Assembly: GCA_026745465.1 (NCBI GenBank)
Contig: JACYXH010000438.1
Span: 357,501-421,500 of the forward strand
DNA length: 64,000 nucleotides
Source: Lota lota
Taxonomy: Eukaryota > Chordata > Actinopteri > Gadiformes > Lotidae
Reading direction: 5' to 3'
The notes beneath the pieces are model-generated. The model was given only the letters and a program-made list of their open reading frames with translations. It was not told where the DNA came from and made no database searches. The position numbers were made by a program, and so were the translations under genes. This document shows positions 63,630 to 64,000 of the stretch, piece after piece (position 1 is the stretch's first letter; each line of letters begins with the position of its first letter).

Positions 63630-64000
63630 AATTAGGCTAAAGCTAGCATCTACCCTGGGCACGGTCAGGCTAAAGCTAGCATCTACCCTGGGCACGGTCA
63701 GGGTAAAGCTAGCATCTACCCTGGGCACGGTCAGGCTAAAGCTAGCATCTACCCTGGGCACGGTCAGGCTAAAGCTAGCATCTACCCTGGGCACGGTCAG
63801 GCTAAAGCTAGCATCTACCCTGGGCACGGTCAGGGTAAAGCTAGCATCTACCCTGGGCACGGTCAGGGTAAAGCTAGCATCTACCCTGGGCACGGTCAGG
63901 CTAAAGCTAGCATCTACCCTGGGCACGGTCAGGCTAAAGCTAGCATCTACCCTGGGCACGGTCAGGCTAAAGCTAGCGGACCCTGGGCACGGTCAGGGTA
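63630..64000. repeat. 33-bp minisatellite at the right window edge
   Basis: About eleven copies of AGGCTAAAGCTAGCATCTAC plus CCTGGGCACGGTC, continuing past the edge. The length is a multiple of three, so one minus frame stays open, but nothing suggests a protein. Confidence 0.95.

Noticed and set aside
63570-63959. Minus-strand open frame with VPRVDASFSLT repeats
   Set aside because: The 33-bp unit keeps one frame open by length alone. There is no start context, homology or neighbouring exon.

Overview
The window is vertebrate nuclear DNA, almost certainly from a teleost fish. Five multi-exon genes with GT-AG introns can be traced, and DNAH10, ATP6V0A2 and TCTN2 lie side by side in the same relative orientation as on human 12q24. 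Simple repeats and minisatellites are extremely dense: about ten pure dinucleotide arrays of 75 to 190 bp and more than fifteen longer-unit arrays. That density resembles cod-like (gadiform) genomes, but the species is an inference.

Layout. 1-13430 (minus): the 5' part of DNAH10, 30 coding exons, about 1,814 codons, running off the left edge before the AAA ring. 13431-15053: DNAH10 upstream region and the likely ATP6V0A2 3' UTR. 15054-30187 (minus): complete ATP6V0A2, 20 exons, 847 codons plus stop. 30974-36599 (minus): complete TCTN2, 18 exons, 708 codons plus stop. 37048-55128 (plus): a THADA-family (DUF2428) gene of 31 or 32 exons, head to head with TCTN2 and about 450 bp from it. It looks like a diverged paralogue rather than the THADA orthologue. 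55129-57420: intergenic. 57421-61828 (plus): complete PIK3IP1, 6 exons, 272 codons plus stop, with a poly(A) signal at 63037. The right edge is minisatellite.

The genes are not an operon. DNAH10 (inner dynein arm motor) and TCTN2 (transition-zone protein) are ciliary. ATP6V0A2 is a V-ATPase proton-channel subunit of Golgi and endosomes. The THADA-like protein is predicted to support tRNA 2'-O-methylation. PIK3IP1 is a kringle-bearing membrane inhibitor of PI3K. All exon chains were built by hand and their codon phases close exactly, which is the main evidence for the boundaries.

The most striking signal is not a gene. Many tandem arrays sit on exon-intron borders and have copied the splice site itself: an array of about 19 3' splice-site modules in DNAH10, 17 identical 5' splice sites in the THADA-like gene, and further duplicated donors or acceptors in all of the first four genes. 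Dinucleotide arrays also occupy the polypyrimidine-tract position of several exons, and an interstitial telomeric repeat supplies branch-point-like motifs for one. No retroviral or other virus-derived element was recognised. Mobile DNA seen consists of two MITE-like elements and one tRNA-derived SINE.
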